Source: Allomyces macrogynus ATCC 38327 (lineage: Eukaryota; Blastocladiomycota; Blastocladiomycetes; Blastocladiales; Blastocladiaceae). Taken from it: 64,000 nt of DNA. The notes under the pieces were generated by a model. That model did no database searches, was not told the DNA's origin, and worked only from the letters and a program-made list of their open reading frames with translations. The position numbers and the translations under genes were made by a program. The stretch lies in contig GG745328.1 in assembly GCA_000151295.1 (NCBI GenBank), positions 798,503 through 862,502 on the forward strand, written 5' to 3'. This document shows positions 40,417 through 51,289 of the stretch, one piece after another (position 1 is the stretch's first letter; every line of letters begins with the position of its first letter).

Positions 40417-41290
40417 GTTGACGGGAGAGGGAGACTTGGTTGGAGAATGGGGATCGGGGTCGCGGGCACGGTCGTGGGAGATGGCGGGTGCACTGGAAAA
40501 GGAGATGTCCTGGCGAGTCGGGGAGCGGCGGGCGCGCCGCGCTCTTTATACGGCGCCAGGACGACGGTGCGGGGCCGCGCGCGCGTGGGCGGTCGAGTGC
40601 CGCCGCCGACAGCAACGGCAGCGAACCGGCTGTCACGCAAGTTCGGCCGCGTTCGACTCGGGTCCACTTGGCCGTCGATGCCATGGCGCGACATCGCGCG
40701 ACGCGATGAGATGCGATCTAGGGCCGGGGCTGGGGCCGCGCGCGTGCGTCGGGTGTCTCAGTCGGGCTGAAGCGCGGCGCTGTGGGCGCCGGGTCCGGCG
40801 CGAAACTGGAGCCAACGGCCGCTCGGTCGCGAAGCGATCGCGTCGTTTGTCGCGCGTTCTGCTCGGCGCTTGGATCTTCCGCTTGGTCGGCGCATGCGCT
40901 GGGGTCGACACGGCTGCGCGCGGTTGGCGACAAGTGGAGCCATCGTGCCGCTAGCGACGCGGCGCCGGCGGCGGTGTTGGCCGGTCGGGTTCGACAACGA
41001 TGTCTCGGGCGTGAGCCGGCGCGCCGTTGGACGCGTCCAGCAGAGCCAAGTCACATCCACGCTTGTCCCCGTCTAAGTCACGCCATGTGGTCCTTCGAAG
41101 GTGCGGGACGCTCCAGGCCGTCTTGCGGCGCTCCCACCATGGCTCGTCGTCGCGGGCCTGCACTCACGGCGACGTCGCTGCCGGGGGCAGCCTACGACGG
41201 GCCGTCCTTGCTGCAAAAGATCTTTCCAGCTCATTCAACCTGCCACATTGAGTCGCTTTCGCCACGCAAGACGCTCCTCGACCCGCCGCC
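40417..41290. promoter_or_regulatory. Divergent CpG-rich intergenic
   Basis: 874 bp between outward-facing genes, very rich in CG words; no protein or motif recognised. A TTTATACGGCG stretch at about 40541-40551 may be a TATA element for the NmrA-like gene (about 125 bp upstream). Confidence 0.45.
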
Positions 41291-42816
41291 ATGAACCCGC
41301 CCGCAGCGCCCGACGCGCCGGCGTCCTCAACAGCACTTTTTTTTTTGGCCCCAGCTCGCGCCGATCCACCAACCACGGTTCCTTCGTCGCAGCCCTTCGG
41401 ACACAAGATCCTCATGTCCGCCCACGACGACGCGGCGCCGCATGATGGCGACGTGCTTGCTCCCGCTAGCACAATCCCGGCCGATACACTTCTAGAGGCA
41501 CAGCAAGGGGCACCTCCACCGGCACGGGAAAGACCTCGCCCCCCGCTCATCACGATCCCACACGACCCTCTGCTCCCTACAACCACATCTCGCCCACGTC
41601 CACCGCGCAGATCCGCCAGCGGGCCACGACCATCGCCTTCACTCCCTGCACCGTCCCCGACAGCGAGCAGCGCGGTCGCGCCACCGCCCAAGAGCACCAG
41701 CATGGACTCTCCCTCCGCGTCCGCGGCACCTCCTCCACCCAACCGCCGCCGCGCCATGCCAACCACACGCACCAACCCGGCTGACGCCCTCCCTCCCTCC
41801 TCCCCGCTCGCAACTTCATGGTCCATCCCGCCCTCCACCTCTCCCAGTGCACCACCACCACCACGTCGATCTGCATCCCGATGGCTCCGCACCGCGGCCC
41901 TTCCGATCCTCCCCGCGACCGCCCTCCTCGGCAACTCCCACAGCGCCATGTCGACCCCGACATCGAGCCTCGACGTGCTCGTCGCACACGGGCTCCCGAC
42001 GGCGCCAGCGCCGCTCCCGGATCCGACTGCCGTCTACATGGAGGTACCGCCGGGATCGCGCCGGTTCATGTGGGTCCCGCGCGACGAGGCGTTGGCGTTA
42101 ATTGCGGGACGCGCTCCGCCGACGCGTCGTGATGGAGGTGGGGGTGGAGGTGGTGGCGCGTGGGAGGCGGGGATGTTGCACCGAGTCGCGCGCGTGGCAA
42201 AGAGGGTGAGTACGGTGGTGTCGACGGTGCTTGTTGGTACGTTTGCGGGCTTCTCCACCCAACAGAAGCGGGTGACCGCAAGACCAATGGTATTTTGGCG
42301 GTCGCTAGGAATGAACCTTGGCCTGTGCCCGCTCCTCCTGACGACCCCGGCACCGCGACTTTTGCCCGTCTACACGGCGATTGGCCGCTCACTGACGCTC
42401 GCCATCGACACACTCCTCACGCTCACGGCCACCGTACGCGGGTGCGTCGCGTGGGTACCGCACTCTGCCACGACCATCTATCCCACCATCTCGCCCGCTT
42501 CCACCGCCCCACCCGTGCCGCCAAAGCTGCGCAAGAACGCACGCTCTCCCGCCTCCCTCCTCGCCTTACCCTGTGGCTCGTCGCCGTCGCCGCACACACA
42601 CTGGTCCTCCCTCTCGACGAGGAGCTGGCGCGCGCGCTCAGCGTTTCGCCCTGGGACGGCGGGATGGTGCGCACGTGGCTCGCAACGGGTGGGGAGGTGC
42701 CGGACGCGATGCGGTGGATGGTGGACTTGTGGCGAGTCGGGCATTGGGTCCGGTTGGCGGCGGTCGTGGCCGCGTGGGGGGCTGAGACGGTCGCGGCAGC
42801 GAAGAGACCAGGTTGA
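41291..42816 (+). CDS. Orphan Pro/Ser-rich protein with hydrophobic C-terminal helix
   Basis: Exons 41291-42209 and 42266-42816; the 56-nt intron is GTACGG..CAACAG; 489 aa. The first 210 residues are low-complexity Pro/Ser/Ala/Thr. A short ordered segment follows: PTAVYMEVPPGSRRFMWVPR, DEALALIAG. After a Gly run and the intron the C-terminus is helical: LTLWLVAVAAHTLVLPLDEE, LARALSVSPW, AMRWMVDLWRVGHWVRLAAV. The last part could be amphipathic or membrane-associated. I recognise no family. The start is uncertain: ten T followed by GGCCCCAG (41337-41354) looks like a splice acceptor. A Met at 41414 (MSAHDDAAPHDGD) may be the true start after a 5' UTR intron. Confidence 0.5.
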
Positions 42817-43062
42817 TAGAACTGGGAGGGAGGACTCCTTTGGCAAGACTTGTACAATCAAGATCACGATGGTGTTATCTTCGCAGAAGGTCAGCGACGA
42901 CAGCACGGCCAAGGAGCCACAGGAATCGATTATTTCGTGTTCATCTCTAAATACAAGCGACAGGCCATGGGCAAACTAAAAAACCAAGACCCTCGAAAAT
43001 CCACCCAACCCAATAGAACGAAAAACTTGGAACCAAATACGAACGAGGAGCGCAGCCGTCGG

Positions 43063-44139
43063 TCACTCGTCGTGCGCGCCGCCAAACCGGTCGACGAGCA
43101 CCGTCTTGGCTTTTTCGTAGGCGCCCAGGAAAATGAACCCGCCCACACTGATCCAGAGCGTTCGTGGACCGATACCGCGGAACAGTGCTTTGGGACCTTC
43201 GTTGCGCAGAATGTCGCGGAACGTGGCGATGACGCCAACGTAGGGTGTTGCTGATCCCTAGGTGACAACGAACCGTCAGCCGTGAACCTCTTGGCGAGTG
43301 GTGGAGAGGGAAATAGCGTACTGCACGAGCCGCGAGCATGACGCGCGTCTTGATTACGTCGAGCGGCGTCGTCACGGCCGCCGCGATCCCACCGGAAACG
43401 GACCCACACAGCGCGGCATCGAGCGGGTCCGGTGTCGCCTGTCGCCGGCGGTAAGCCGCGTACCGCTTAAAGTACTCGTAGAGCGGGAACTGCACGCAAG
43501 TGAAGGGGATCTGGTATCGCAACGCAGGGTCAGCGGTTGCTCGCTCGATCAGCATTTGCGCGTGGTGGAGAGGAATGCGTACTTCGCGCAACACGGTCGA
43601 CAGGTACCCACGGTAGAACCCGAGCACGCCCTCATGCCGAATAATCGCCCTGACCGCATCGGCCGTCGACGCGTACTGGTTGGCCTGCAGCCGTTGCTTG
43701 ACGACTTCGGTCGGAACACGCACAACGCACGCACTCTATTTCTCGAATCATCGTCAATCATGACACGCTCTCCCGACCCCACCTGCTCATCCAAACATAC
43801 CACTTCACCCAACGACGCCGCCAACATGTGCACGGCCGGATCCTGTGCGCCGTGAGGCCGCCACGTCTGAGCAACCGCCTTGACGTACTCGTAGGTCACA
43901 AAGAACGCGGCAGCGCCCGGTGCGGATCCAACGACCGCGGGCAAGAGGCCAGAGAAGATGCCGCGGAACCCGCCCGAGGCGTTGAACCCGGCGGGACTTT
44001 GCAAGCGCGTCTTGATCGTGTCGAGCGGGAAGAGCACCGTGTCGACGGCAGTGCCCGCCATGCCGCCGGCAATCAGACACTGTTGCAGGGTCGCGGTACG
44101 CCGCTTGTTTTGCTGCTGCAGCGAGGTTGGGAGTTCCAT
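43063..44139 (-). CDS. SLC25A26: Mitochondrial S-adenosylmethionine carrier (SLC25A26/PET8)
   Basis: Inner-membrane carrier exchanging cytosolic SAM for mitochondrial SAH. Four exons on the minus strand, 44139-43801, 43735-43583, 43510-43322 and 43257-43063; introns 65, 72 and 64 nt, all phase 0; 291 aa. Three carrier repeats have the signatures [22 protein letters not shown] and [14 protein letters not shown]-carrier features are [60 protein letters not shown] and [18 protein letters not shown]. The joins reproduce [11 protein letters not shown] and [14 protein letters not shown] of the family. A Met three codons upstream (44148) is an alternative start. Confidence 0.93.
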
Positions 44140-45080
44140 GGTGCTCAATGTTTGCAGCGTGGTGACGGCTTGGAAAACTGGTGGAGAGTCGTCTTACAGG
44201 CGCGACTTCGACTCTCGACGAGAATTGGTACTTGGTTCTTGCGCGTGAATGGTGGTCACGGATTCGGATCGATAACCGATTGGTGGTGGTGTTGATGCCG
44301 TGTCAAGACTTGCAGCTGGCCGGTTTGCGCTCGATACTCGGCGAGCGGGTCCAAGATGCACGCAGTCGCCGTGGAACAGCGGGTTGCAATCAAATCCAGG
44401 GCGTTGAACAAATTGTCGAGCGGATGGCAACGGTTGTTGATCAGACCGACGCCAGCAGCAACTAACAACGCGCAACTGCTCTGATATCTCTGGCAGCGCG
44501 TCCCGTGGGATTCTGTCATTCCCGCTCCCGCTTGGCAGGGAGGTGCCTCCGCCCAGTTCCCACGGAGCACGTTTCCCGCGTTGTCCACGTCGTCAGCAAC
44601 TGGCCACGACATGCAGCAGCGCGAGCACGGCGCCAGGGCCAACGCGGAGAAGCAGCACGCATGCAAGGCCCCGGACCCGGCGGTGCGGGTCGGTCGGTCC
44701 GTGCGGGTCGGCCGCTGTTGTGCGACGTGGTGACGGCGCGATGGCGCCATGATGCCGCATTGCTTGTGCTCTCCCACCACCACCGTCGCGCGGTCGACCA
44801 ACCGACGAGGACGGGCGCGGTGGGCGGCGACGGCGCGAGGGCGACGCGCGGCGGCGGTTGCGTGGTGTTGCGCCGCGAGCGTGGGCGCACGTTGCGCTTT
44901 TGATTTGATCAACGCCCGTTGCGTTGCGCTGCGTTGTGCGCGTTGGCTCCACTTTCTTCGGCCAGCTGCCGACGCGCCTCGTCCGACTCGCTCCAGTCCA
45001 GCCTCTCCACCGCCGACGACTTCTCCTCGCGCACGCTCCCCGCTCCACTCAGCGCTTCCTCGTCCCGCACGCAAGCGGCC
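44140..45080. promoter_or_regulatory. Divergent intergenic, SAM carrier / J-protein
   Basis: 940 bp, very GC-rich on the right; long overlapping frames on both strands show no family features. Taken as promoter/UTR. Confidence 0.4.
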
Positions 45081-46696
45081 ATGGACCCAGCGCCGCCCAA
45101 CTCCTCTGCCCGTCCCGCCTCGACGACCGTGCCTCTGGCCGCCCGCCGCTCGGCCAAGGCCTTTGCCGGCGCGCCGCCCGTGATCACGACCGACCTGCCC
45201 TACCGCGCCGCCCGCCGAGTCGACCCGCCGCTGCCGACCCCGCCCATGTCCTCATCCACCTCGCCGCGGTCCTCGCCGACGGGCACGCCCGGGTCCTCGC
45301 CGCCCGCCAGCCGTCCGTCGAGCCCGCAGTGGACCAGCGCATCGACGACGGCCCCACGGTCGCCACCACGTTCGCCACGACTGCCACCGGGCGCCGCGAT
45401 GCGTCCGCGGTCGGCCTACTTCACGAGTTCGTCGTCGTCTTCATCGGCGCCGTCTTCTCCGACGGCCTCGCGCGCGGCGACCCCGCCCGGGTCCCGACCG
45501 CCGTCGCCTCCCTTGTCCCCGCCACACGCACCACCACGTCGCGCCTCCTCGTCCTCATCGACGACAACCGGTACCGCGCCCGCGGACCCCGACCAGGTCA
45601 TTGATGCGATTTTGCGCGCGCCCTCGTACTACGCGGCGCTCGGCGTACCACGGACTGCGACAACCGCCGAGATTCGGCGCGCCTACTTGGACGTACGTGG
45701 ATACCGCTCGTTCACGTTGACATTGCCACAGAATGCGCGGCGAAGGGTGGGACAAGGCGCGGAGAGCTATCACCTCCACGTTCCCTATCACCAAACGGGA
45801 CCCAGGTCCGCCTGCGCGCCCGCGTGCTCTCTCGTTCATTCGCCCATGCGTGCAATTTCCGACGCTCACATTACGTTGCACGTTTTGTTTCCGTCCATTA
45901 GAAGTCGCGCTACTGCCACCCAGACAAGCACGCCGACCGCCCGCGCGCGACCGAGGCGTTCCAGAAACTCATTTCGGCCTACTCGACGCTCAAGCAAACC
46001 AGCACGCGTGCCGCCTACGACATTGCCGGAGAACGTGCTGCTGCCGCCGCCGCATCCGCAAACGGTGGCAGTGGCAGCGGAGGCGACGCGTCACTCGACC
46101 AAGTCCTCGTGCAGCTCTGGTTCGAGTTTCTCGACGGCCATTTCGACAACCTCCTGCTCCTCGCCGATATGGTTGCGCGCGCGCCGTACCCGGCGCCCGT
46201 CGCGACCGCCGCGGCAGCGTTCCCGCCATTCTCGCGCGACCGCGTCGAGGCGCTGCTGGTGCAGGTGCGCGACGTGCTCTTGACGACGCAGCATTGTCTC
46301 GATGCGGCGAGGCCCGCGCTCGACGAGGCCGTGCAGATGCACGCGAAATTGGCGGCCTTGTCGTACTTGGATGTCTTGGGACGGTCGCGGCAGTCGCTCA
46401 GGTTACTCAGGACGCTGTTGAAGGTGCCGATTACCGTCCACACGGCGGCCGGTGGGGCGGTCTTGCCGCTCTGGGCGGTCGCGATCCTGCAGGCACTCGT
46501 AGCCGCGGTGGACCGCGTCGAGGCCGGTGCGGCGGCCGCGGGGAACGTGATTCCGGCGAGTAAGGCGGCGGCGGTGAATGCGGTCCGGTCGGTGTTTTTC
46601 AACACGGCGGGACGCGCCGGGTGGTGGTGGTGGGGTGGTAGACACGCAGTCGCGCTGGTCGCGGCGGCCGCGGCAGAGGCGACCGACGGCGCATGA
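45081..46696 (+). CDS. J-domain (DnaJ/Hsp40) co-chaperone with Ser/Pro-rich N-terminus
   Basis: Exons 45081-45692 and 45902-46696; the 209-nt intron is the longest inferred here (GTACGT..CATTAG); 468 aa. A Ser/Pro-rich disordered region fills residues 1-170. The J-domain at about 178-245 reads YYAALGVPRTATTAEIRRAY, LDKSRYCHPDKHADRPRATE, AFQKLISAYSTLKQTSTRAA, then YD. The HPD catalytic tripeptide is intact; the splice site falls just before its helix-II/loop. The C-terminal 220 residues are Ala/Leu-rich and helical (LDQVLVQLWFEFLDGHFDNL; VLPLWAVAILQALVAAVDRV), possibly membrane-associated. No Gly/Phe or zinc region, so class III. Client and location unknown. Confidence 0.83.
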
Positions 46697-47224
46697 GCGT
46701 ATGCGGGAAGGTCGACTCTGGGTGTGAGGGTGCTCCGACGACGAGTCCTGTTGTTTTTGTTGATCCCTCCCTCCTCATGACCATGGCTTGGGTTTTCTTG
46801 TCTTGATTTCTTGCTACATACCACCAACAAGGGCTCATTTTTGTGGATTCTTTTGCGCTGTGCGTGCGCGCGACAAGCAGGGGTGACAGTGAGCGGGAGG
46901 CGACATAATGGTGTAAGCGTTGTCTCCCAGCTCGCTGCGGCCTTGTCTCGCGCGATCGGCCAGCGCGCAAGCACGCTTCATGTCCTCGTGTGCGTTCACG
47001 CTTTCGCGCTCATTTCGCGGTCACCTGGTTTGCATCTTCTCATCCACTTCTCCCAGTCATCTCACGCTCTCGCTCTGAATATTAACCCGGACCGCCATCG
47101 GTGCTGCGGTTCCGGTCTCGGTCCCATCCTCCCGTATATATTCCGCGGCGGTCCCCCGCCGAACCGCTCATCCTCTCCAACCGTCGAACGTTTGCACCCT
47201 CCGGCCGTGCCGCTGCTCTCGAAA
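46697..47224. promoter_or_regulatory. Upstream region of F-box/LRR gene with TATA element
   Basis: No gene recognised. TATATA at 47135-47140 (CCCGTATATATTCCGCGG) lies 85 bp upstream of ATG 47225. Confidence 0.45.
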
Positions 47225-48732
47225 ATGCTCCCGCAACTGCTCACCGCTACAATCTCGCTGCAGTCAACTTCGACGCTCGACCCAACCCCACCACACCTCG
47301 ACCGTCGCCTGTCCTGCCCGCGGTCCGAGCCCGGCACGCCACCGCCGACCCTGCCCGCAACCCCCGTGCACAGCGGCCCGCTCACGCTCGACGCTTTACC
47401 GCTCGAAATCCTCGGCCATGTCATGGAGCACCTGACGGCGGGCCAGCGCGGCCGTGTGCGCGGCGTCTGCCAGCGGCTCGATGCCGCGGTTACGCACGGC
47501 GGGATTGCCGTCTGGCGGCGCACCGAGTTCGTGTTTCGCGACGACTGGAAGTATGCGCTGCCGCGCGCCGTGAATGTGGTCCGCAAACATGCCGCGGATA
47601 TCCGGTTGTTGACGTTGACGATGGTACGCGACGATGTGGTCGAGGCGATTGTGCCGCTGGTCGCGCCGTTTGTTGCGAGTACGTTTATTTCTGTTAAGTG
47701 ATGGCGCGCGTGATGGCGCGGTTACTCACCGCTCATGTTTGCGGTCCGCAGGTCTCCGGCTGCACGGCTGGCGCACGCTCTCGGACCATGCCTTCCACCC
47801 GGTGCACGAATGGGCCGAGAAGTCGCTCTTCCTCAACCCCACCGTCCCCGCCATCAAGCCGTACTTTCCGCGTCTTCGCTCGTTCGAACTCGTCGACGCT
47901 CAGGGTTGGTACTCGGCCATCGGGTCCCGTACCGTCGCCTCTGTGTCCTCGGCCTCGCCGCGCCTCGAACGGCTCGTCGTCTGGTGCAACTCCCTGATCG
48001 ACCCGTACGCGACGCGCGCCGCCGCGCGCGCCTGCCCGAACCTGCACACGCTTGCGCTCTCGTCGTTCCAGCTGCACCATGACGCGGATTTGGCCGTGCT
48101 TGTCCACGCTTGGCCGAAATTGAAGTACTTGCAGCTGTCGCATGCGGCGCGGGTCTCGGACGCGGCGTGGGTCGCTGCCGCGCACCATGGGCCACTCGGG
48201 CCGCCGAGGGAGTTGGAGGTGATTGCGGTGCATGGGATGCCGGCACCGTCGGAGGAGAATGAGGGAGCAGAAGGGACGGCGCATTTGGGCGCGACGAAAG
48301 TTGGGTTGCGCGCAATGGCCGCGGTGTGCCCGAAGTTGACGACGGTGAAAGTGTTTGATTGTCCCGGCGTCGCGGCGCTGGGAGTTCTTGATCCAGTGCG
48401 TGTTTTCTCTTGCTTGCTTTCGATGCGTTGGTGCGCACCGACTGACGTTGGCCCCGCACGCCTGATAGTTCGGCTTTGAATCCGTCTCGTCGACGCCCGC
48501 CATCCAGTACGAGCCGTGCTTCCACGTGAACATCGCATTCGGGTACATGCGGTCGCGCACGACCTCGTCGACGGTCGCGGCCGCCATGAGCCCATACACG
48601 ATGCAGTCCGGTGGCGCTGAACAGGGCGCGCTCACGGTCGCGACGGATGTGGCCAACTTGGCCGCGGCGGCCGGGATCTTGTCGTCGTCGACGGCGAGTC
48701 TGTCCCCGACGACGCTCGTGATTCCAGTGTAG
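47225..48732 (+). CDS. F-box / leucine-rich-repeat protein
   Basis: Three exons, 47225-47678, 47752-48395 and 48469-48732; both introns 73 nt; 453 aa. An F-box at about 55-100 reads LDALPLEILGHVMEHLTAGQ, RGRVRGVCQRLDAAV, a good match to the Skp1-binding consensus (LPxEIL..L..R..VC..). Irregular LRRs follow: PRLRSFELVDAQGWYSAIG, PRLERLVVWCNSLIDPYATR, PNLHTLALSSFQLHHDADL, PKLKYLQLSHAARVSDAAWV and PKLTTVKVFDCPGVAALGVL. Probable SCF adaptor; target unknown. It is not obviously the same subfamily as the gene at 26-28 kb. Confidence 0.78.
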
Positions 48733-49688
48733 CGCGTTTACTCCGCGTCGCCTCGGTTTCGATTCTCTCGCTCGCACGATCATTGTACTCTTTGCACAAA
48801 TTCCCCGCATCGCCCTCCACGGCCCTGTCTTCACGTTTGTTTCTGCCGGACGCGTCGCATCGCGATGCGGCAAGGCGCGTTGATGATGCCCTGTCCCCCC
48901 CCCCCCCCCTCCCTCCATTCATCCATTCTTGTTCATTTGTCTCCTTCCATGCCTGCCTCGTTTGTTGTTCTTCCTCATCCATCCATTCATTCCTGTGACC
49001 TTGCACCAATGCTCCTGCGCGTCGAAATGAAATACATTATTGGCAAACCGCGATATATTTCATTTTTCCCTTTTTTTGGCATGGCCATCCCATCTGTCAC
49101 GCGAACGTCGCGGCGGATGCAACGCGACCTCTTTGTGCACGTCGCATCCCGCCACGCTGGTCCAATCTCGATACGCGAGAAGCTGAAGGGCACCAGCGCG
49201 TCACGCGCACCTTCGCCACGCACGACACGCGCGCTCCGCGCGCGTGTCCGCCGCTGCAAAGCCGGCAGACCGGCGGACGCACGACACGACGCGATGCGAC
49301 GCGACGCGAGCAAACGAGGGGGGAGCGGCACACACACCATTACCAACACACTAGAGCAATCGAAGCGCAAAAAAAAAAAAAAGAGGAACACAAAAACGAG
49401 AACGAGGACGAACAAGGGGAGCGGCGGGCGGCAAGGGCGCGAACAAACGCAAGCACGGTACGGTATCAATGAACGTCGAGGGAAAAGGGAGTGGGTGGGG
49501 TAATTCATGCAAGAACATTCTGGGGTTCGAGGCAAGCGCGCAACAGTCGCAGCGGCGGCGGCGGCGACGGCGTCGCGCCGTTGCCCCAACCTCGCCGAGC
49601 CTTCCTGGGGCCGAAATGTCCGCGTCATCCCAAGCGGAAGGGACCGGATCGGATGCGACGCGACGCGACGCGCGCGACGACGACGACT
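48733..49688. other. Gene-free stretch with homopolymers
   Basis: Contains a 15-C run (48895-48909), CATCCATTC-like units (48910-48990), CG-rich GACGCGATGCG words (49288-49310) and a 14-A run (49369-49382). No gene recognised; the convergent 3' UTRs probably extend into it. Confidence 0.5.
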
Positions 49689-50306
49689 CTACGACACTTG
49701 CGCGAGCACCGTGCGCGCGAGCGCGTCCGGGTGCGGCCCCGCCGTCCCCGCCGTTGTCGCTGCCCCAGTACCCCCAGCTGACGCGTGCCGCGACCGCGCC
49801 TCTGCTGCATCACTCGCCGCTGTGGGCACCGACGGCGGTGACGTCCGCATCCTCCCCCTGCGCGCGACCGCCACGACCCACGCGTGCGCCATGACGACCG
49901 TGGCCGTCGACCACTTGAGCGCCTTAAGCCGCGCCGACTCGTGGTAGGGTTTCGGTGCCGCGACCGCCGCGTGTAGTTGCGCGACGGCGATGGTGACCAG
50001 GTACGGCGCGGTGATGGCCGCGGCCGCACACGCGGTCGTGAGCGCCGCGGCGGAGACGGTCAGGATGAGCAGGGAGGCCGCGGAGAATTCGAGCGCGAGA
50101 AAGAGGGCGTGCAGGAGGGCGCAGGAGAGGGTATGGGTGCGGGAGCGAGGTGGAGGGACGGCGTCGGGTGCGCTGGTACGGTCGTCGCTGGCGGGGTTGG
50201 AGGGTGCGTTATTGCGTGCAAGAGAGCGCGTGTCGAGCTCCGTCGTGAGCGCGGAAGACGAGGAAAGCGCGTCGAGCGTCGTCATGGCGGCAGCAGCGGT
50301 CGTCAT
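49689..50306 (-). CDS. Small orphan membrane protein
   Basis: Intronless, 205 aa from the Met of MTTAAAAMTTLDALSSSSAL; the frame continues upstream without coding character. Ala-rich hydrophobic segments at about 65-115 (LLHALFLALEFSAASLLILT; ACAAAAITAPYLVTIAVAQL) suggest two membrane helices, perhaps a hairpin. A weaker one, VVMAHAWVVAVA, follows. Then comes a basic turn RRGRMR and a Ser/Ala/Gly-rich tail. I recognise no family. The gene sits in very GC-rich DNA where long chance frames are common, so confidence is moderate. Confidence 0.42.
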   Translation of the reverse strand: MTTAAAAMTTLDALSSSSALTTELDTRSLARNNAPSNPASDDRTSAPDAVPPPRSRTHTLSCALLHALFLALEFSAASLLILTVSAAALTTACAAAAITAPYLVTIAVAQLHAAVAAPKPYHESARLKALKWSTATVVMAHAWVVAVARRGRMRTSPPSVPTAASDAAEARSRHASAGGTGAATTAGTAGPHPDALARTVLAQVS

Positions 50307-51289
50307 GTCGTGCGTCGTGGTTTGCGCAAACGAGAGCTTGAGCGAGAAGTGGGTCGAGTAATCGTGGGTCGCAGCAGCAGCGGAAATGGCAGCGGCGGCG
50401 AAGGGTCGGTGAGCATGCGACAACGGACAGAGAGAGTGCTCGGCGGGATCGAACTGGCAAGCGCGTGTGGGGTCCTTGGCCGATCGTGACAGCGGCGCGG
50501 GCCGTGGCGCGTATTTATGTCGAGCGCTTGCGCGGGCGGGCGCGTCCGCTATGGATCCACTTGCTGGTTGCTTGCTTGCGAACGTGCGTGGGCCGATAGG
50601 AATGCTGGGGCAAATCGCGCTTGTTGGGTGCCGGTGCAGGGCGGGTGATGGCGGGTAATCGCTGGTGAAGCGCGACACAAGGGCCGCGCGCGAGTGGGGA
50701 TAGGAACGCCAGTCGGATCACACAAGGAGAGAGGAGCGAGCGCATCGGGTTGGCTGTGGTTGGAGCTCCATTTTTTCTTTTCGTGTGACGGTTGGACGGA
50801 AGGGCAAGTCGGCCGGTGCGCCGTTGGCCGCAACCGCTGCCGCTGCTTGTGCACGGGTGTGCGTGTGCGTCAAGTCGCGCACACACCGCGTTGTCGAGTC
50901 GAATCATGTCGTTTTCCTGCACGTTCCCGTGTCGACGCTTCGCCTGCAACGTGCGCGAGCCGCTATCGTCGACGCGTGTCCCCTGTTGCGCGTCCCCGTC
51001 ACGCGTCGTTTGTCGTCGTTTTGCGCGCGTTCTGGCGTGAGAAGTGTGCCATGTCGCACCATGCCTGTGCTCGTGCGTCGTTGCCCACAATATTATTTCA
51101 AAATTCGAATGCATTCTGCTGGCCCGTCAGGGCCCGCATGAGCCGTCGGCGAGGAGGAGGGAAACAGCACTCCGCCGTTGGAACAAAGCGGAGCGTGGGA
51201 GACTTGCTCACACGTGACCGCGTCGCAATCGTACGGCCTCCTCTCCTCACGCAAAATCTCGCTCTGCTCTTGACAATCCATCCGCTCCA
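50307..51289. other. Gene-free stretch (1 kb)
   Basis: 5' flank of the small membrane protein gene (a TATTTATG stretch near 50512) and 3' flank of intersectin. Overlapping frames show no family features. Confidence 0.4.

Noticed and set aside
44256..45074. 272-aa minus-strand frame in the SAM-carrier/J-protein interval
   Set aside because: Arg/Ala/Ser-rich, no recognisable domain, overlaps other equally long frames; looks like chance in GC-rich DNA.
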